From assembly GCA_017463125.1 (NCBI GenBank), contig JAFTPV010000019.1:62001-126000 (forward strand): a stretch of 64,000 nucleotides of DNA. Direction: 5' to 3'. A program made the position numbers and the translations under genes. The notes below the pieces were generated by a model. That model was not told the DNA's origin, did not search any database, and saw only the letters and a program-made list of their open reading frames with translations. Every line of letters starts with the position of its first letter. Position 1 is the first letter of the stretch. Below, piece by piece: positions 8,202 to 20,024 of this stretch. The DNA is from Clostridia bacterium. Its GTDB lineage: Bacteria > Bacillota > Clostridia > Oscillospirales > CAG-272.

Positions 8202-9356
8202 ATGAAATTTACAGTTCAGAAATCCGCATTCTTAAATAAGCTTGCTCCCGCAATGGGAACGGTATCTAACAAAAATACTATAACCTCAATAGAGGGTGTT
8301 CTTGTTGAAACTATTGATAATTCTACGATAAGAATAACTACATACGATATGAATAAGGGAGTAAGGTCTTATATAGAGGCCGTTTCGGTTGAAAGAGAGG
8401 GGCGTTTTATAATAAACGCTCAAAGACTTTACCAAACTATCAGAGTTCTTCCTGAGGACGACATTACGGTTGAGGTAAATGATAAGCTTAACTGTACTAT
8501 CTCTTGCGGAAAGGCTTCTTTCTCCATGTTTGCTATGAAGGGAGAGGACTTCCCTAACCTTCCCGAGCTTACGAGTGAAAAGGGATTTCTTATTTCATCT
8601 GAAAAGATCAGAATGATGATAGGAAAGGTGTCTCACTCGATAGCAGAGCTTGATAACAGACCTATGCTTTGCGGAGCTTTCTTCAAAATCAAGGAAGGTA
8701 ATATAGAGGTTGTTTCATGTGACAGCTACACTCTTTCTCGTTGCTCTATGAAATGCGATATTAATTCCATTAATTCCTCTTCTGTTGATTTTTCATTTAT
8801 TATTCCCGGTCACGCCCTCGGAGAGCTTTCAAAAAATCTTGCTGAAGGGGACGAGGAGGACGTAACTTTCTATATTTCAAGAAAGCATGCAATAGTTGAA
8901 AAGGGCAGCACTTTATTCTTTACAAGAACTATTGATTCCGAATACATAGATTACGAGCGAATTATTCCTAAAGAAAACGATATTTTCGTAACAGTTGACA
9001 GAGAGAGAATGCTTGACGGACTTGAGAGAGCAAATATTGTTGCAGAGGAAAAAATAAAGGGAAGCGGAAGAAGCTACGTTAAACTTTCTCTTGAAGATCA
9101 GTTTATGGGTATAACCTCATCCTCTATAAACGGAAAGGTATTTGATGAATTAGACTGTGTACACGAGGGTAACGATATAGAAATAGGCTTTAACTGCCGT
9201 TATCTTATTAACAGTATAAAGGTTGCGGAGGGTGAAAATATAAAAATTACCCTAAAAAGTCCTAACCAGGCAATTACCATTGAGCCTTATGAAAAGGATG
9301 ATGAATTCTCATATTTCTATATGATTCTTCCTGTAAGAATGAATGATCAGAAATGA
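8202..9356 (+). CDS. dnaN: DNA polymerase III beta sliding clamp
   Basis: A 384-residue processivity clamp that encircles DNA and tethers polymerase III. Three repeated clamp domains are recognisable, with the start MKFTVQKSAFLNKLAPA, a mid-protein ELDNRPMLCGAFF block and a C-terminus close to the usual PVRMN ending. A GAAAGGAAAC ribosome site precedes the ATG. It overlaps recF by 4 bp (ATGA); the small S4-domain gene yaaA often found between them is absent. Confidence 0.98.
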   Translation: MKFTVQKSAFLNKLAPAMGTVSNKNTITSIEGVLVETIDNSTIRITTYDMNKGVRSYIEAVSVEREGRFIINAQRLYQTIRVLPEDDITVEVNDKLNCTISCGKASFSMFAMKGEDFPNLPELTSEKGFLISSEKIRMMIGKVSHSIAELDNRPMLCGAFFKIKEGNIEVVSCDSYTLSRCSMKCDINSINSSSVDFSFIIPGHALGELSKNLAEGDEEDVTFYISRKHAIVEKGSTLFFTRTIDSEYIDYERIIPKENDIFVTVDRERMLDGLERANIVAEEKIKGSGRSYVKLSLEDQFMGITSSSINGKVFDELDCVHEGNDIEIGFNCRYLINSIKVAEGENIKITLKSPNQAITIEPYEKDDEFSYFYMILPVRMNDQK

Positions 9357-10456
9357 TAATAAAAAAAATAAGGGCTAAAAATTTCAGAAACATAAGTGAA
9401 TGTGAAATAGATTTTTCTCCCGGTGTTAATCTTCTTTTAGGAAAAAATGCGCAAGGAAAAACTAATATAATAGAGTCTATTTATATTTTTTCAAGAGGAA
9501 GGTCATTCAGAGCAAGAGAGGACTCCGATCTTATAAAATTTGGAGAAGAGGGCTTTAATATAGGTATAGAATACGAGGATTTTAAAGGAGAAGGCTCTCT
9601 TGAATATTCTCTTTATGGAAGAGAAAGACAAAGAAAAAAGAACGGATATAAAATAAAAAGGGTTACCGAAATGATAGGTAGCTTTAAGGCTGTTCTCTTC
9701 TATCCCGACGATCTCGGTCTTGTAAAGGACGGACCTGATAAAAGACGTGAGTTTTTGAATATAGCCGCCTCCCAATGCTATGGCAGCTATATGAAATATT
9801 ATTCAGATTATAAAAAGGCTCTTGAAAACAGAAATGCTCTTCTTAAGCTTATTAATAAAGGCTTTTTTGTAGACAGGGCGGAAATTGAGTCGTGGTCTGA
9901 ATCTCTTTCAGAATATGCTTCTTTTATATATTTAATAAGAAAAGAATATCTGAAAAAGCTCGAGGTATACTCTAAAAAAATAATAATTGATATTTCAGGC
10001 GGAAGAGAAGAGCTTTTTATTTCTCTTGATTCGGATATTTTAATAGAAGATGAAGAAAGAAATATAATAAAGGAAGAATATAAAAGAATTTTAAGAAGCT
10101 CTATAGACCGTGAAATAGCGGCAGGAGTTACTCTATTCGGTCCTCACAGAGATGACGTAAAATTGATTTTGAACGGTAAGGAAGCAAGACTTTTTGCTTC
10201 ACAGGGACAGCAAAGATCAATAGTTCTTTCTCTCAAGCTTGGAGAGGGTGAGGTTATTAAGGAATTATGCGGAGAATATCCAGTATTTCTTCTTGACGAC
10301 GTTTTATCCGAGCTTGATAATGACAGAAGAAGATACGTTCTTGAGGGATCAAAAAATAAGCAATTTATAATAAGCTCCTGCTCCGGCGATGAATGTAAAG
10401 GCTTTACTGACAGAGAGATAGACGTTGAGGGCGGAAGATTTGTTATAAAGAGGTAA
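9353..10456 (+). CDS. recF: DNA repair and gap-binding ATPase RecF
   Basis: A 367-residue SMC-like ATPase that loads RecA at gaps together with RecO and RecR. Walker A GKNAQGKT is at residues 30-37, with the preceding NFRN motif. The signature segment FASQGQQRS and Walker B FLLDDVLSELD are near residues 280-320. Length is normal for the family. It is translationally coupled to dnaN and followed 2 bp later by remB. Confidence 0.97.
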   Translation: MIIKKIRAKNFRNISECEIDFSPGVNLLLGKNAQGKTNIIESIYIFSRGRSFRAREDSDLIKFGEEGFNIGIEYEDFKGEGSLEYSLYGRERQRKKNGYKIKRVTEMIGSFKAVLFYPDDLGLVKDGPDKRREFLNIAASQCYGSYMKYYSDYKKALENRNALLKLINKGFFVDRAEIESWSESLSEYASFIYLIRKEYLKKLEVYSKKIIIDISGGREELFISLDSDILIEDEERNIIKEEYKRILRSSIDREIAAGVTLFGPHRDDVKLILNGKEARLFASQGQQRSIVLSLKLGEGEVIKELCGEYPVFLLDDVLSELDNDRRRYVLEGSKNKQFIISSCSGDECKGFTDREIDVEGGRFVIKR

Positions 10457-10458
10457 AA

Positions 10459-10731
10459 ATGTTTTTACATATTGGAAACGGAAAAAGTGTTCTAAAGAAA
10501 AATATAATAGGAATATTTGATCTTGACAGTGCAACTATATCAAAGATAGGTAAGGATTTTATAAATAAAAAGGAAAGAGAAGGTCTTTTAGAATATGATG
10601 ACTTTGATCTTCCTAGATCCTTCGTTCTCGTTGAAGAGAATAAAAAGATAAAGGTTAAATTATCAAGAATTTCATCCGCAGGACTTAAAATAAGAATGGA
10701 TGAAAATATGTATGAAGATAAAAAAATATAA
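10459..10731 (+). CDS. remB: RemB/DUF370-family small regulator
   Basis: A 90-residue protein of the DUF370 family, related to the biofilm-matrix regulator RemA, that sits between recF and gyrB as in B. subtilis (yaaB/remB). The N-terminal MFLHIGNGKSV and the IIGIFDLDSAT block fit the family. The C-terminal 40 residues are lysine-rich and less conserved. Function is inferred from family and synteny only. Confidence 0.85.
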   Translation: MFLHIGNGKSVLKKNIIGIFDLDSATISKIGKDFINKKEREGLLEYDDFDLPRSFVLVEENKKIKVKLSRISSAGLKIRMDENMYEDKKI

Positions 10732-12672
<1,941 letters not shown>

Positions 12673-12690
12673 TGAAAGGAAAGCTATAAA

Positions 12691-15249
12691 ATGGAGCATA
12701 CATATAAAAGTACGGATATAGAATTTCCTTCTCAAAAAATTGTTGACAGGGATATGGAAAAGGAGGTAAGAACGTCCTTTATTGAGTATTCAATGAGTGT
12801 CATTACCTCAAGAGCATTACCTGACGTAAGGGATGGTATGAAGCCCGGTCAGAGAAGAATTATGTACGCTATGTACGAGGATAATCTTACTCATGACAAG
12901 CCATTTAGAAAGTCAGCGACAACCGTAGGTAACGTTCTCGGTAGATATCATCCTCACGGTGACAGTGCCGTATACGGAACGATGGTAAGAATGGCGCAGG
13001 ATTTCTCACTCCGCTATCCCCTTGTAGAAGGACACGGAAACTTCGGTAACGTTGACGGTGACGGTGCTGCCGCATATCGTTATACAGAGGCAAGAATGTC
13101 AAGAATTGCCAACCACATGATGACAGATATTGAAAAAAATGTGGTTCCGATGACGAGAAACTTTGATAATACGAGAGATGAACCCACAGTTCTACCCTCA
13201 AGATTCCCTAATCTTCTTGTAAATGGATCTGTCGGTATTGCCGTAGGTATGGCTACCAACATTCCCCCTCATAATCTTACAGAGGTTATAGACGGAACTA
13301 TTTACAGAATTGATAATCCCGAGTGTTCGGTTGATGACCTTATGATGTTTATAAAGGGTCCAGATTTTCCAACTGCAGCTATAATCTATGGCTCAAGAGG
13401 AATAAGAGAGGCTTACGAAACAGGTAAGGGCCGCGTCTACATAAGAGCTAGAGCAAATATCGAGGACGAGCACAGAAGAATAATCTTTACCGAAATTCCT
13501 TATATGGTAAATAAGTCCATGCTTATCGAGAGTATGGCAAATCTCGTTAAGGAAAAGAAGATAGACGGTATAACTGCTCTTCGCGATGAGTCGGGCAGAG
13601 GCGGTATGAGAATCGTTGTTGAATACAGACGCGATGCAAACGCTGAGGTTATTCTTAATCAGTTATATAAGTATACACAGCTTCAGGATACCTGCTCCGT
13701 TAATATGCTTGTAATTGATAACGGAGAGCCGAAAACGCTTAATTTGCCAAGTATACTTGACAAATACATAGGTTTCCAGAAGGAAGTAATAGAAAAAAGA
13801 ACTAAATTTGATCTTGATAAAGCTCTTCGTGAAATGCATATTCTCGAGGGCTACAAGATTGCAACCGATAATATCGACGAGATAATCAAGATAATAAAGG
13901 CGAGTGAATCAATCCCTCTTGCAAAGGAAGCCTTAATGGAAAGATTTGGTCTTTCGGACGTTCAGGCACAGGCTATCGTCGAGATGACTCTCGGTAAGCT
14001 TTCCGGACTTGAAAGACAGAAGGTTGAGGATAGACTCGCAAAGCTTGCGGTAATAGTTGATGAGCTTAAGTCAATTCTTGCAGATGAAGAAAAGCTTAAG
14101 GGTATACTCAAATCCGAGCTTGAGGAAATTAAGAAAAAGTACGGAGATGAGAGAAAGTCCGAGCTTACAGAGGCTACTGAGGAAATAGATCTTGAGGATC
14201 TTATCGAGCGTCACACATGCGTTATTACGGTAAGCCATACCGGTTATATCAAGCGCCAGAGAGCAGATACATATTCTGCGCAGAACAGAGGCGGTAAGGG
14301 TATAATAGGTATGACTACGAAGGAAGACGACTTCGTTGAGGACGTTATAGTAGCAAACAGCCATTCTCATCTTATGTTCTTCACTAACAAGGGAAGAGTT
14401 TATGCAAAGAAGGCATATAGAATCCCCGAGGCTTCAAGAACGGCAAAGGGTACTAACCTTGTCAATATTATTGAGCTTGGTGAGGGTGAGTACGTAACGG
14501 CTATAATTCCTATCACCGAGTTTACCGAGGGTGAATATCTCACAATGGTAACGAAGATGGGTGTTATAAAGAGAACCCTTCTTTCCGAGTTTGAATATCA
14601 GAGACGCGGCGGTAAGATAGCTATAAATCTTGATGAAGATGACGAGCTTATCTTCGTAAGGCATACAAAGGGTGAGGAGAGTCTTATCCTTGCAACGAGA
14701 AACGGTCTTGCCGTAAGATTTGATGAAGAGAATGTAAGGTCTATGGGACGCGGCGCAAGAGGTGTAAGAGGTATTACTCTTGCCGGTGACGATACTGTCG
14801 TCGGTGTTTGCGTTGTTGATGAAACAAAGACACTTCTTACTATTACCGAGAACGGTATGGGTAAGAGAACCGATTTCTCTGATTTCCGTGAGATGAAGCA
14901 TAGAGGCGGAAGAGGTGTTGCCTGCCATAAGATAAATGAAAAGACAGGTAAGCTTGCATCTATTATAACGGTTTCTGAAGATGATGATATAATGCTTATA
15001 ACAAATGAAGGAACTATTATAAGAACCTCTGTTTCCGGTATTAACATTTATTCAAGAACTGCTGCAGGCGTTATTATAATGAGGCTTGCGGAGGGCTCTG
15101 TGATAAACAATGTTGCAAGGCTTGAAAAGCAAGAGGAGATTGAGGCTGAAAGCTCTGCTGTTGATAAGGAAATAGAAAATCAGGTTGAGGATAATAAAAC
15201 AACTAAACCCGAAAGAGCCGAGCTTGATTCGGAAGAGGAGAGCTTTTAA
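12691..15249 (+). CDS. gyrA: DNA gyrase subunit A
   Basis: An 852-residue DNA cleavage and religation subunit of gyrase. The winged-helix domain holds [10 protein letters not shown] and the catalytic tyrosine in YRYTEARM. A tower and coiled-coil follow, and the C-terminal beta-pinwheel begins after about residue 510. The GyrA box reads QNRGGKG, one change from the consensus QRRGGKG that marks gyrase over topoisomerase IV. The acidic tail ends with LDSEEESF. An AGGAAAGC ribosome site precedes the ATG. The stop codon overlaps the start of the next gene. Confidence 0.97.
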   Translation: MEHTYKSTDIEFPSQKIVDRDMEKEVRTSFIEYSMSVITSRALPDVRDGMKPGQRRIMYAMYEDNLTHDKPFRKSATTVGNVLGRYHPHGDSAVYGTMVRMAQDFSLRYPLVEGHGNFGNVDGDGAAAYRYTEARMSRIANHMMTDIEKNVVPMTRNFDNTRDEPTVLPSRFPNLLVNGSVGIAVGMATNIPPHNLTEVIDGTIYRIDNPECSVDDLMMFIKGPDFPTAAIIYGSRGIREAYETGKGRVYIRARANIEDEHRRIIFTEIPYMVNKSMLIESMANLVKEKKIDGITALRDESGRGGMRIVVEYRRDANAEVILNQLYKYTQLQDTCSVNMLVIDNGEPKTLNLPSILDKYIGFQKEVIEKRTKFDLDKALREMHILEGYKIATDNIDEIIKIIKASESIPLAKEALMERFGLSDVQAQAIVEMTLGKLSGLERQKVEDRLAKLAVIVDELKSILADEEKLKGILKSELEEIKKKYGDERKSELTEATEEIDLEDLIERHTCVITVSHTGYIKRQRADTYSAQNRGGKGIIGMTTKEDDFVEDVIVANSHSHLMFFTNKGRVYAKKAYRIPEASRTAKGTNLVNIIELGEGEYVTAIIPITEFTEGEYLTMVTKMGVIKRTLLSEFEYQRRGGKIAINLDEDDELIFVRHTKGEESLILATRNGLAVRFDEENVRSMGRGARGVRGITLAGDDTVVGVCVVDETKTLLTITENGMGKRTDFSDFREMKHRGGRGVACHKINEKTGKLASIITVSEDDDIMLITNEGTIIRTSVSGINIYSRTAAGVIIMRLAEGSVINNVARLEKQEEIEAESSAVDKEIENQVEDNKTTKPERAELDSEEESF

Positions 15250-15932
15250 TGAAGGCTGATAGGATAATTATTTTCCTTCTTACTCTTTTGCTTTCCCTTT
15301 CCCTCTTTTCCTGCACAGAAAGTACGGTAAAAAACAGAGAATATGATGAACAAGAGGTTCTTCTTGAAGCACGCGAGCTTATAGAAAAATCTATTTCTCT
15401 TAATGAAATTCTTTACGGCGATGGATTATCTTATGATGAGGAGAGCGGTATAGGAATTTATAAAGAAGCAACGGAAGAGTCTTTAAGTAAATACGGAATA
15501 GCTGATATGAAAGACTTAACCGAAAAAATCGAAGCTGTTTTTTCCGATTCTTATATAAAAACGATTAACAGCTCGGACATTTTCAACCCTATCGTAGATG
15601 AAGGAGTTACTCTGTCTTACGCCAGATATTTTGAGGATGAAAAGGAAACCGATGACCCACAGTTAAAGAAATCTATAATACTTGTAAACAGTAAGTATGA
15701 ATATACTCTAAAAAATAAATACGAGTATATAGGAGAGCTTTCTGTTAAAGGCTCGGAAGGAGAATACGTAATAGTTTCATCGGTAGTCAGGGCAACAAGA
15801 GCGGACGGTGCCGTGCGTGATTTTGTTATTGAAATAAAGCTTATAGAGGAGACTTACGGCTGGCGCTTAAGTACCCCAACGTATGTGGTATATAACGAAT
15901 ATACCGACATATATGAAGATATGATAAAATAA
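15249..15932 (+). CDS. Predicted lipoprotein coupled to gyrA
   Basis: A 227-residue protein of unknown function with a lipoprotein signal: a short positive start, a leucine-rich core and the lipobox SLFSC, with Cys22 as the lipidated residue. The mature part is acidic, about 200 residues, with alternating charged and beta-prone stretches. I recognise no domain. Its ATG overlaps the gyrA stop (TAATG), so it is probably translated by coupling. Confidence 0.8.
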   Translation: MKADRIIIFLLTLLLSLSLFSCTESTVKNREYDEQEVLLEARELIEKSISLNEILYGDGLSYDEESGIGIYKEATEESLSKYGIADMKDLTEKIEAVFSDSYIKTINSSDIFNPIVDEGVTLSYARYFEDEKETDDPQLKKSIILVNSKYEYTLKNKYEYIGELSVKGSEGEYVIVSSVVRATRADGAVRDFVIEIKLIEETYGWRLSTPTYVVYNEYTDIYEDMIK

Positions 15933-15982
15933 AAATAAAAAAAAGAAAAAACCGCCGAAAAAGGCGGCAAGGAGGATTTACC

Positions 15983-16459
15983 ATGACATTCAAGGAAAAA
16001 CTCGTAATACTCAGAAAGACAAGAGGACTCACACAGGATGAGTTCGCAAGTGCCGTAGGCGTTTCAAGACAGGCTGTTTACAAATGGGAGTGCGGTCAGT
16101 CATATCCCGAGGTTCCAAAGCTCCTCGAGATAAAGACACTCTTCTCTATTTCGATAGACGACCTTCTTGACGATAACTTTGATATTCCCGTTCCTGAAAA
16201 GAAGAAGAGAAAGAGAATTTCAAAGGAAGCAAAGGAAAGAATAGAAAAGAATGTTGAAAAGACTGAAATAAAGGAGCCTCAGGCAAAGGCTGCTCCCGTG
16301 AAGGAAGAACCTAAGACAGAAAAGGAGCCTAAAAAAGAAGAAAACGATTCCTTCAATATAGTTGTAAAATCTCAGCCTAATGAAGCACCTAAGGCAGAAG
16401 TGAAGGAAGAAGAGGAAAAGAAGACAGGATTCTTCGGCAGATTCTTCACAAAGAGATAA
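15983..16459 (+). CDS. XRE-family regulator with charged C-terminal tail
   Basis: A 158-residue protein. The N-terminal 65 residues are a clear Cro/C1-type helix-turn-helix (LTQDEFASAVGVSRQAVYKW), of the type common in Firmicutes regulators. Residues about 68-145 are a low-complexity Lys/Glu/Pro tail, and the last dozen residues (GFFGRFFTKR) are aromatic and basic, perhaps membrane-associating. A strong AAGGAGG ribosome site lies just upstream. The target genes are unknown. Confidence 0.85.
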   Translation: MTFKEKLVILRKTRGLTQDEFASAVGVSRQAVYKWECGQSYPEVPKLLEIKTLFSISIDDLLDDNFDIPVPEKKKRKRISKEAKERIEKNVEKTEIKEPQAKAAPVKEEPKTEKEPKKEENDSFNIVVKSQPNEAPKAEVKEEEEKKTGFFGRFFTKR

Positions 16460-16504
16460 AAAAGAAAACATTTATTTACATAAATCTATAAAAGTAATAG
16501 TTTT

Positions 16505-16588
16505 TCCGCCCTTCTTTAATATTTATAACACTTGAATAAAATATATTTTAGATGTTAATAATTCAAAAAAAGAAGGGCGGACTTTTTT
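16505..16588 (+). promoter_or_regulatory. Long-range inverted repeat with T-run, possible RNA switch or terminator
   Basis: TCCGCCCTTCTTT (16505-16517) and its perfect complement AAAGAAGGGCGGA (16569-16581) are separated by 51 nt and followed by six T (16583-16588), directly before an ATG at 16591. This can fold as a long-loop terminator and would also mask the only ribosome-binding-like purines (AAGGGCGG). Confidence 0.5.
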
Positions 16589-16590
16589 CT

Positions 16591-16851
16591 ATGCGGGGTT
16601 ATCAAAAAAAAGTAATTTATATAAAGCATACCGGTAGCAATCTTTTTGATGAAGCTTATTTTGTAGTAGGATCAACGGGAGAGAATGCAAAGCGCTCGGA
16701 TATGATCCTGGAGGCAAACAGGATCATTGAGGAAAGTATAAAAAAAGAGCCGAGAAAGAAAAAAACGGCGCTTTCGGATTTTTTATATCCCTTTATGATA
16801 GGGATTCTCGTTTCGGTAGTTGTATTTGTAATAGTTTTAACTGTTTTCTGA
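16591..16851 (+). CDS. Small single-pass membrane protein of unknown function
   Basis: An 86-residue protein from the ATG at 16591. The frame opens at 16552, but that start lacks a ribosome site and sits in the loop of the upstream inverted repeat. The N-terminal part (KKVIYIKHTGSNLFDEAYFVV, then an EANRIIEESI helix) looks like a conserved cytoplasmic domain. It is followed by a basic patch and a C-terminal transmembrane segment (residues about 62-86). I do not recognise a named family. It precedes rnj by 50 bp. Confidence 0.7.
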   Translation: MRGYQKKVIYIKHTGSNLFDEAYFVVGSTGENAKRSDMILEANRIIEESIKKEPRKKKTALSDFLYPFMIGILVSVVVFVIVLTVF

Positions 16852-16901
16852 AAAAGAGCAGTACAAATTTTAAGTTAGGAAATAATATAAATAATAATAT
16901 A

Positions 16902-18596
16902 ATGAAAAATAACAATGAAAAGAATAAATCGCTACTTGGACATAAACTTCGTGTAATGTCCCTTGGGGGTCTTCAAGAAATAGGTAAAAATATGACTGTT
17001 CTTGAATACGGCGATGATATTATAGTTATAGATGCGGGAATGGGCTTTCCAGATGAAGATATGCTGGGAGTTGACCTTGTAATTCCGGACATATCATATC
17101 TTATAAAAAATGCTCATAAAATACGAGGGATACTTATAACACACGGACACGAGGACCACATCGGTGGAGTCCCGTACGTTCTTTCACAAATTAATGTTCC
17201 GATATACGGAACGAGGCTGGCACTGGGTATAATTGAAGGCAAGCTTGATGAAAATCCTCCTCCGTTTGAGCCGGAGCTTTATACCGTTGAGGCAGGTGAC
17301 GTAATAAACCTTGGTGTTTTCAAGGCGGAGTTTATACACGTAAACCATTCTATAGCTGACGCCTGCGCTATATCTATAAAAACACCGGTTGGAATAGTTT
17401 TCCATACAGGAGATTTTAAGCTTGACGTTTCCCCTATCGATGGCAAAATGATGGACATAACCAGAATTGGTGAAATAGGAAAGGCGGGTGTTACCCTTCT
17501 CCTTTGTGAATCCACTAATGCTGAACGCTCGGGATTTACACCTTCTGAACGAACAGTAGGCTCATCTCTTGAGCGAATTTTTGCCCAGTATGAAAACAGG
17601 CGTCTTATAATTGCCACATTCTCTTCAAATGTTCACAGAGTGCAGCAAATAATAAATGCCAGCGCAAATCATAACCGCAAGGTTGCCGTTCTCGGTCGCA
17701 GCATGGTGAATATTATAGGAGCTGCCGCAGAGCTTGGGTATATGGATCTTCCCGACGGGGTTCTGATTGACGTAAACGATATAAAAAGATACAAGCCGGA
17801 GGATATAACTCTTATAACAACGGGCAGCCAAGGTGAGCCGATGTCTGCTCTCTATCGTATAGCATTTGACGAGCACGACAGAGTCAAGATAAATTCAAAC
17901 GACGTCGTTGTACTCAGCTCCAGCGCGATTCCGGGAAATGAAAAGCTTGTTGGAAAAATTATAAACGCTCTTGTTAAAAACGGAGTTAAGGTAGTGAACG
18001 ATTCAACCGAGGACGTTCATGTTTCAGGGCACGCCTGCCGTGATGAAATAAAGCTTATGATGGCACTTACAAAGCCTAAATACTTTATGCCAATACACGG
18101 TGAATACCGTCACCTTTATGCAAACAAGGATATTGCCGAGTTTATGGGAATAAAGCCAGATAACATTTTCATATCAGAGATTGGTAAGGTTCTTGAGATA
18201 GACAGAAAGGGCGCGCGATTTAACGGTACGGTCCCTGCCGGAAAGGTTCTTGTCGACGGCTCCGGTGTCGGAGATATAGGAAGCGTTGTCTTGCGTGACA
18301 GAAAGCATCTGGCGGAGGACGGACTTGTGGTTGTGGTTGCTACTATCGATTCTGTTGGAAAGCAAATAGTTTCCGGACCTGATATAGTTTCTCGCGGTTT
18401 TGTTTACGTAAAGGAATCGGAGGAGCTTATGAGAAGTGCACGCCGCATTGCCGAGGAATCTCTCGAGAGAGCAATGAAGAACAGCAGGGGCGATTGGGCT
18501 TATATTAAGAGCGTTGTTCGTGACGATATGGCAAAATTCATATTTAAGGAAACAAAGAGAAAACCGATGATACTCTCTGTTATTATGGATATATGA
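16902..18596 (+). CDS. rnj: Ribonuclease J
   Basis: A 564-residue metallo-beta-lactamase/beta-CASP ribonuclease with endo- and 5'-exonuclease activity in mRNA decay. The zinc motif HGHEDH lies in ILITHGHEDHIGG, with further metal residues in HVNHSIADA and HTGDFK. The beta-CASP segment and the late HVSGHA motif follow, and the C-terminal domain is present. Length is typical (about 555). It overlaps the next gene by 4 bp. Confidence 0.96.
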   Translation: MKNNNEKNKSLLGHKLRVMSLGGLQEIGKNMTVLEYGDDIIVIDAGMGFPDEDMLGVDLVIPDISYLIKNAHKIRGILITHGHEDHIGGVPYVLSQINVPIYGTRLALGIIEGKLDENPPPFEPELYTVEAGDVINLGVFKAEFIHVNHSIADACAISIKTPVGIVFHTGDFKLDVSPIDGKMMDITRIGEIGKAGVTLLLCESTNAERSGFTPSERTVGSSLERIFAQYENRRLIIATFSSNVHRVQQIINASANHNRKVAVLGRSMVNIIGAAAELGYMDLPDGVLIDVNDIKRYKPEDITLITTGSQGEPMSALYRIAFDEHDRVKINSNDVVVLSSSAIPGNEKLVGKIINALVKNGVKVVNDSTEDVHVSGHACRDEIKLMMALTKPKYFMPIHGEYRHLYANKDIAEFMGIKPDNIFISEIGKVLEIDRKGARFNGTVPAGKVLVDGSGVGDIGSVVLRDRKHLAEDGLVVVVATIDSVGKQIVSGPDIVSRGFVYVKESEELMRSARRIAEESLERAMKNSRGDWAYIKSVVRDDMAKFIFKETKRKPMILSVIMDI

Positions 18597-19330
18597 CATA
18601 CACCTTTATAGCTGATTTTAGAAAGCTTGATATAAATATTTCTCTAAAAGAGCAAGAAAATCTTAAAGAGATGGGTGTTGGCGTTTGTGAGTACGGTAAA
18701 AACGGAGTTATTCGCCTTTCGGATGAGGTTATGGAAAGGATTCTTTCAACCAAATCCGAGAGGCTAAAGAGAGAACGAATGGCTGCATATCTTCTTGCAG
18801 CCGAGGCGACAAAAAAAATTATTGGAATAGATCCGGATTTTATCTGGATAGAAAATAATAAAAAGCCGTGCCTTAAGGATAGCCCGTATAATATCAGCAT
18901 TTCACATTCTTCGGATATTGTCGCGTTTTCTATAAGAGATGAGTTACATATAGGTGTTGACGTTGAGGCCGGAGTTCTTCCCGAAAAGGCCAAAAGATTA
19001 GAAAAGAGATATTTTTCAGAAATAGATTTTAATTATATGAGACTCAATGTTTCTTATTTCTTTTCTGAATTTTCTGAAAATAGCACTCTTACCTTCGGCA
19101 AAATAACCGATATAAACTCACGAGTAAGCGATGATATTTTTCTCTTTAAGGCGAATTACTCAGAGGACTTTACTTGCAAGTGGTGTCTTTATGAGGCGGC
19201 GATAAAATGCGGAAAGGGATTTTGTTTTAACAAATCACAGAACAAAACTCTTTTGCTATCCATAAGAAGTGATGTAAAAAAAATAAAAGTGAAAGATAAT
19301 ATATTTTATATAGCAACAGTATCTGAATAA
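18593..19330 (+). CDS. 4'-phosphopantetheinyl transferase superfamily protein
   Basis: A 245-residue Sfp/AcpT-like enzyme that would transfer phosphopantetheine from CoA to a carrier protein. Metal and CoA-binding signatures are visible: ISISHSSD (residues 101-108), GVDVE (121-125) and a WCLYEAAIKCGKG block near residue 200 corresponding to the W-x-EA-x-K motif. The ATG overlaps the rnj stop. No polyketide or peptide synthetase is nearby, so the carrier protein served is unknown. Confidence 0.85.
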   Translation: MTYTFIADFRKLDINISLKEQENLKEMGVGVCEYGKNGVIRLSDEVMERILSTKSERLKRERMAAYLLAAEATKKIIGIDPDFIWIENNKKPCLKDSPYNISISHSSDIVAFSIRDELHIGVDVEAGVLPEKAKRLEKRYFSEIDFNYMRLNVSYFFSEFSENSTLTFGKITDINSRVSDDIFLFKANYSEDFTCKWCLYEAAIKCGKGFCFNKSQNKTLLLSIRSDVKKIKVKDNIFYIATVSE

Positions 19331-19357
19331 AAAGTAAATATTTATTGTCATTTAAGT

Positions 19358-19392
19358 AAAAAATCCGTGTTTTTAACACGGATTTTTGTTTT
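19358..19392 (+). terminator. Bidirectional terminator between convergent genes
   Basis: Arms AATCCGTGTT (19362-19371) and AACACGGATT (19375-19384) with flanking A-run and T-run. It lies between the phosphopantetheinyl transferase gene (+) and the membrane protein gene (-), so it can serve both strands. Confidence 0.8.
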
Positions 19393-19397
19393 TTGTA

Positions 19398-19949
19398 TTA
19401 TCCAAGCAAATTGTTGAAAAACGACAGTATTGCTGGCATGAGGAGCGCTATACAAATATATATAGCAACTACCAAAAGGCACAAAAGCAAGGTGTTAAGC
19501 AATGAATAGTTGCCTGATTCAATTATTCTCTTTGCTCTGTCAAGACCGTCAGGTTTTATGTAGAAGCGGGCTACATCAAAGTTTATTTTTTCTTCCTTAA
19601 GGCTCTTTGATTTTGTAAGAGCAATGTATTCCTCGTAGGTATATTTCTTTTCACCGACGTGCGATACCATCTTGGTGAGCTGACCCTCGCGTGATAGAAG
19701 ATAACGTATAACCTTAGTATCAAATTTTATTTCTCGAAGAGACCTTGCACGCTGCTCATCGGTGGCCTCGTGCCGTACAAGCTGTCTTAACAGTGACTGC
19801 ATCTTTTGGCGTCTGTAATTTATAATGACCGTAGATACTAATATACCTATGAGAAAATAGAAGAGGAGAACGTTTATTTCCAAATCAAGATTAAGATTTG
19901 GATAGTCTTTTAGATTGATTAAAAAATATTTTTTGTAAAAAGAGTACAT
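19398..19949 (-). CDS. Two-pass membrane protein downstream of parB, unknown function
   Basis: A 183-residue protein with one transmembrane segment at residues about 26-43 and another near the C-terminus (about 150-175). The charged cytoplasmic middle contains RHEATDEQRARSLREI and YEEYIALTKSKS. No known domain is recognised. AAGGAAAC lies just before the ATG. It follows parB on the same strand with a 75-bp gap and may be cotranscribed with parA and parB. Confidence 0.75.
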   Translation of the reverse strand: MYSFYKKYFLINLKDYPNLNLDLEINVLLFYFLIGILVSTVIINYRRQKMQSLLRQLVRHEATDEQRARSLREIKFDTKVIRYLLSREGQLTKMVSHVGEKKYTYEEYIALTKSKSLKEEKINFDVARFYIKPDGLDRAKRIIESGNYSLLNTLLLCLLVVAIYICIALLMPAILSFFNNLLG

Positions 19950-20024
19950 TTGAGTTTCCTTTTTTATTTTATTATACTCTCAGAGAATAAACCTGTAAAT
20001 GACAAAATGTAAATAATTATTTAA

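Noticed and set aside
15952-15967. CCGCC/GGCGG hairpin as a terminator of the gyrA operon
   Set aside because: No T-run follows on the plus strand; the T-rich side is on the minus strand, where no gene needs termination.
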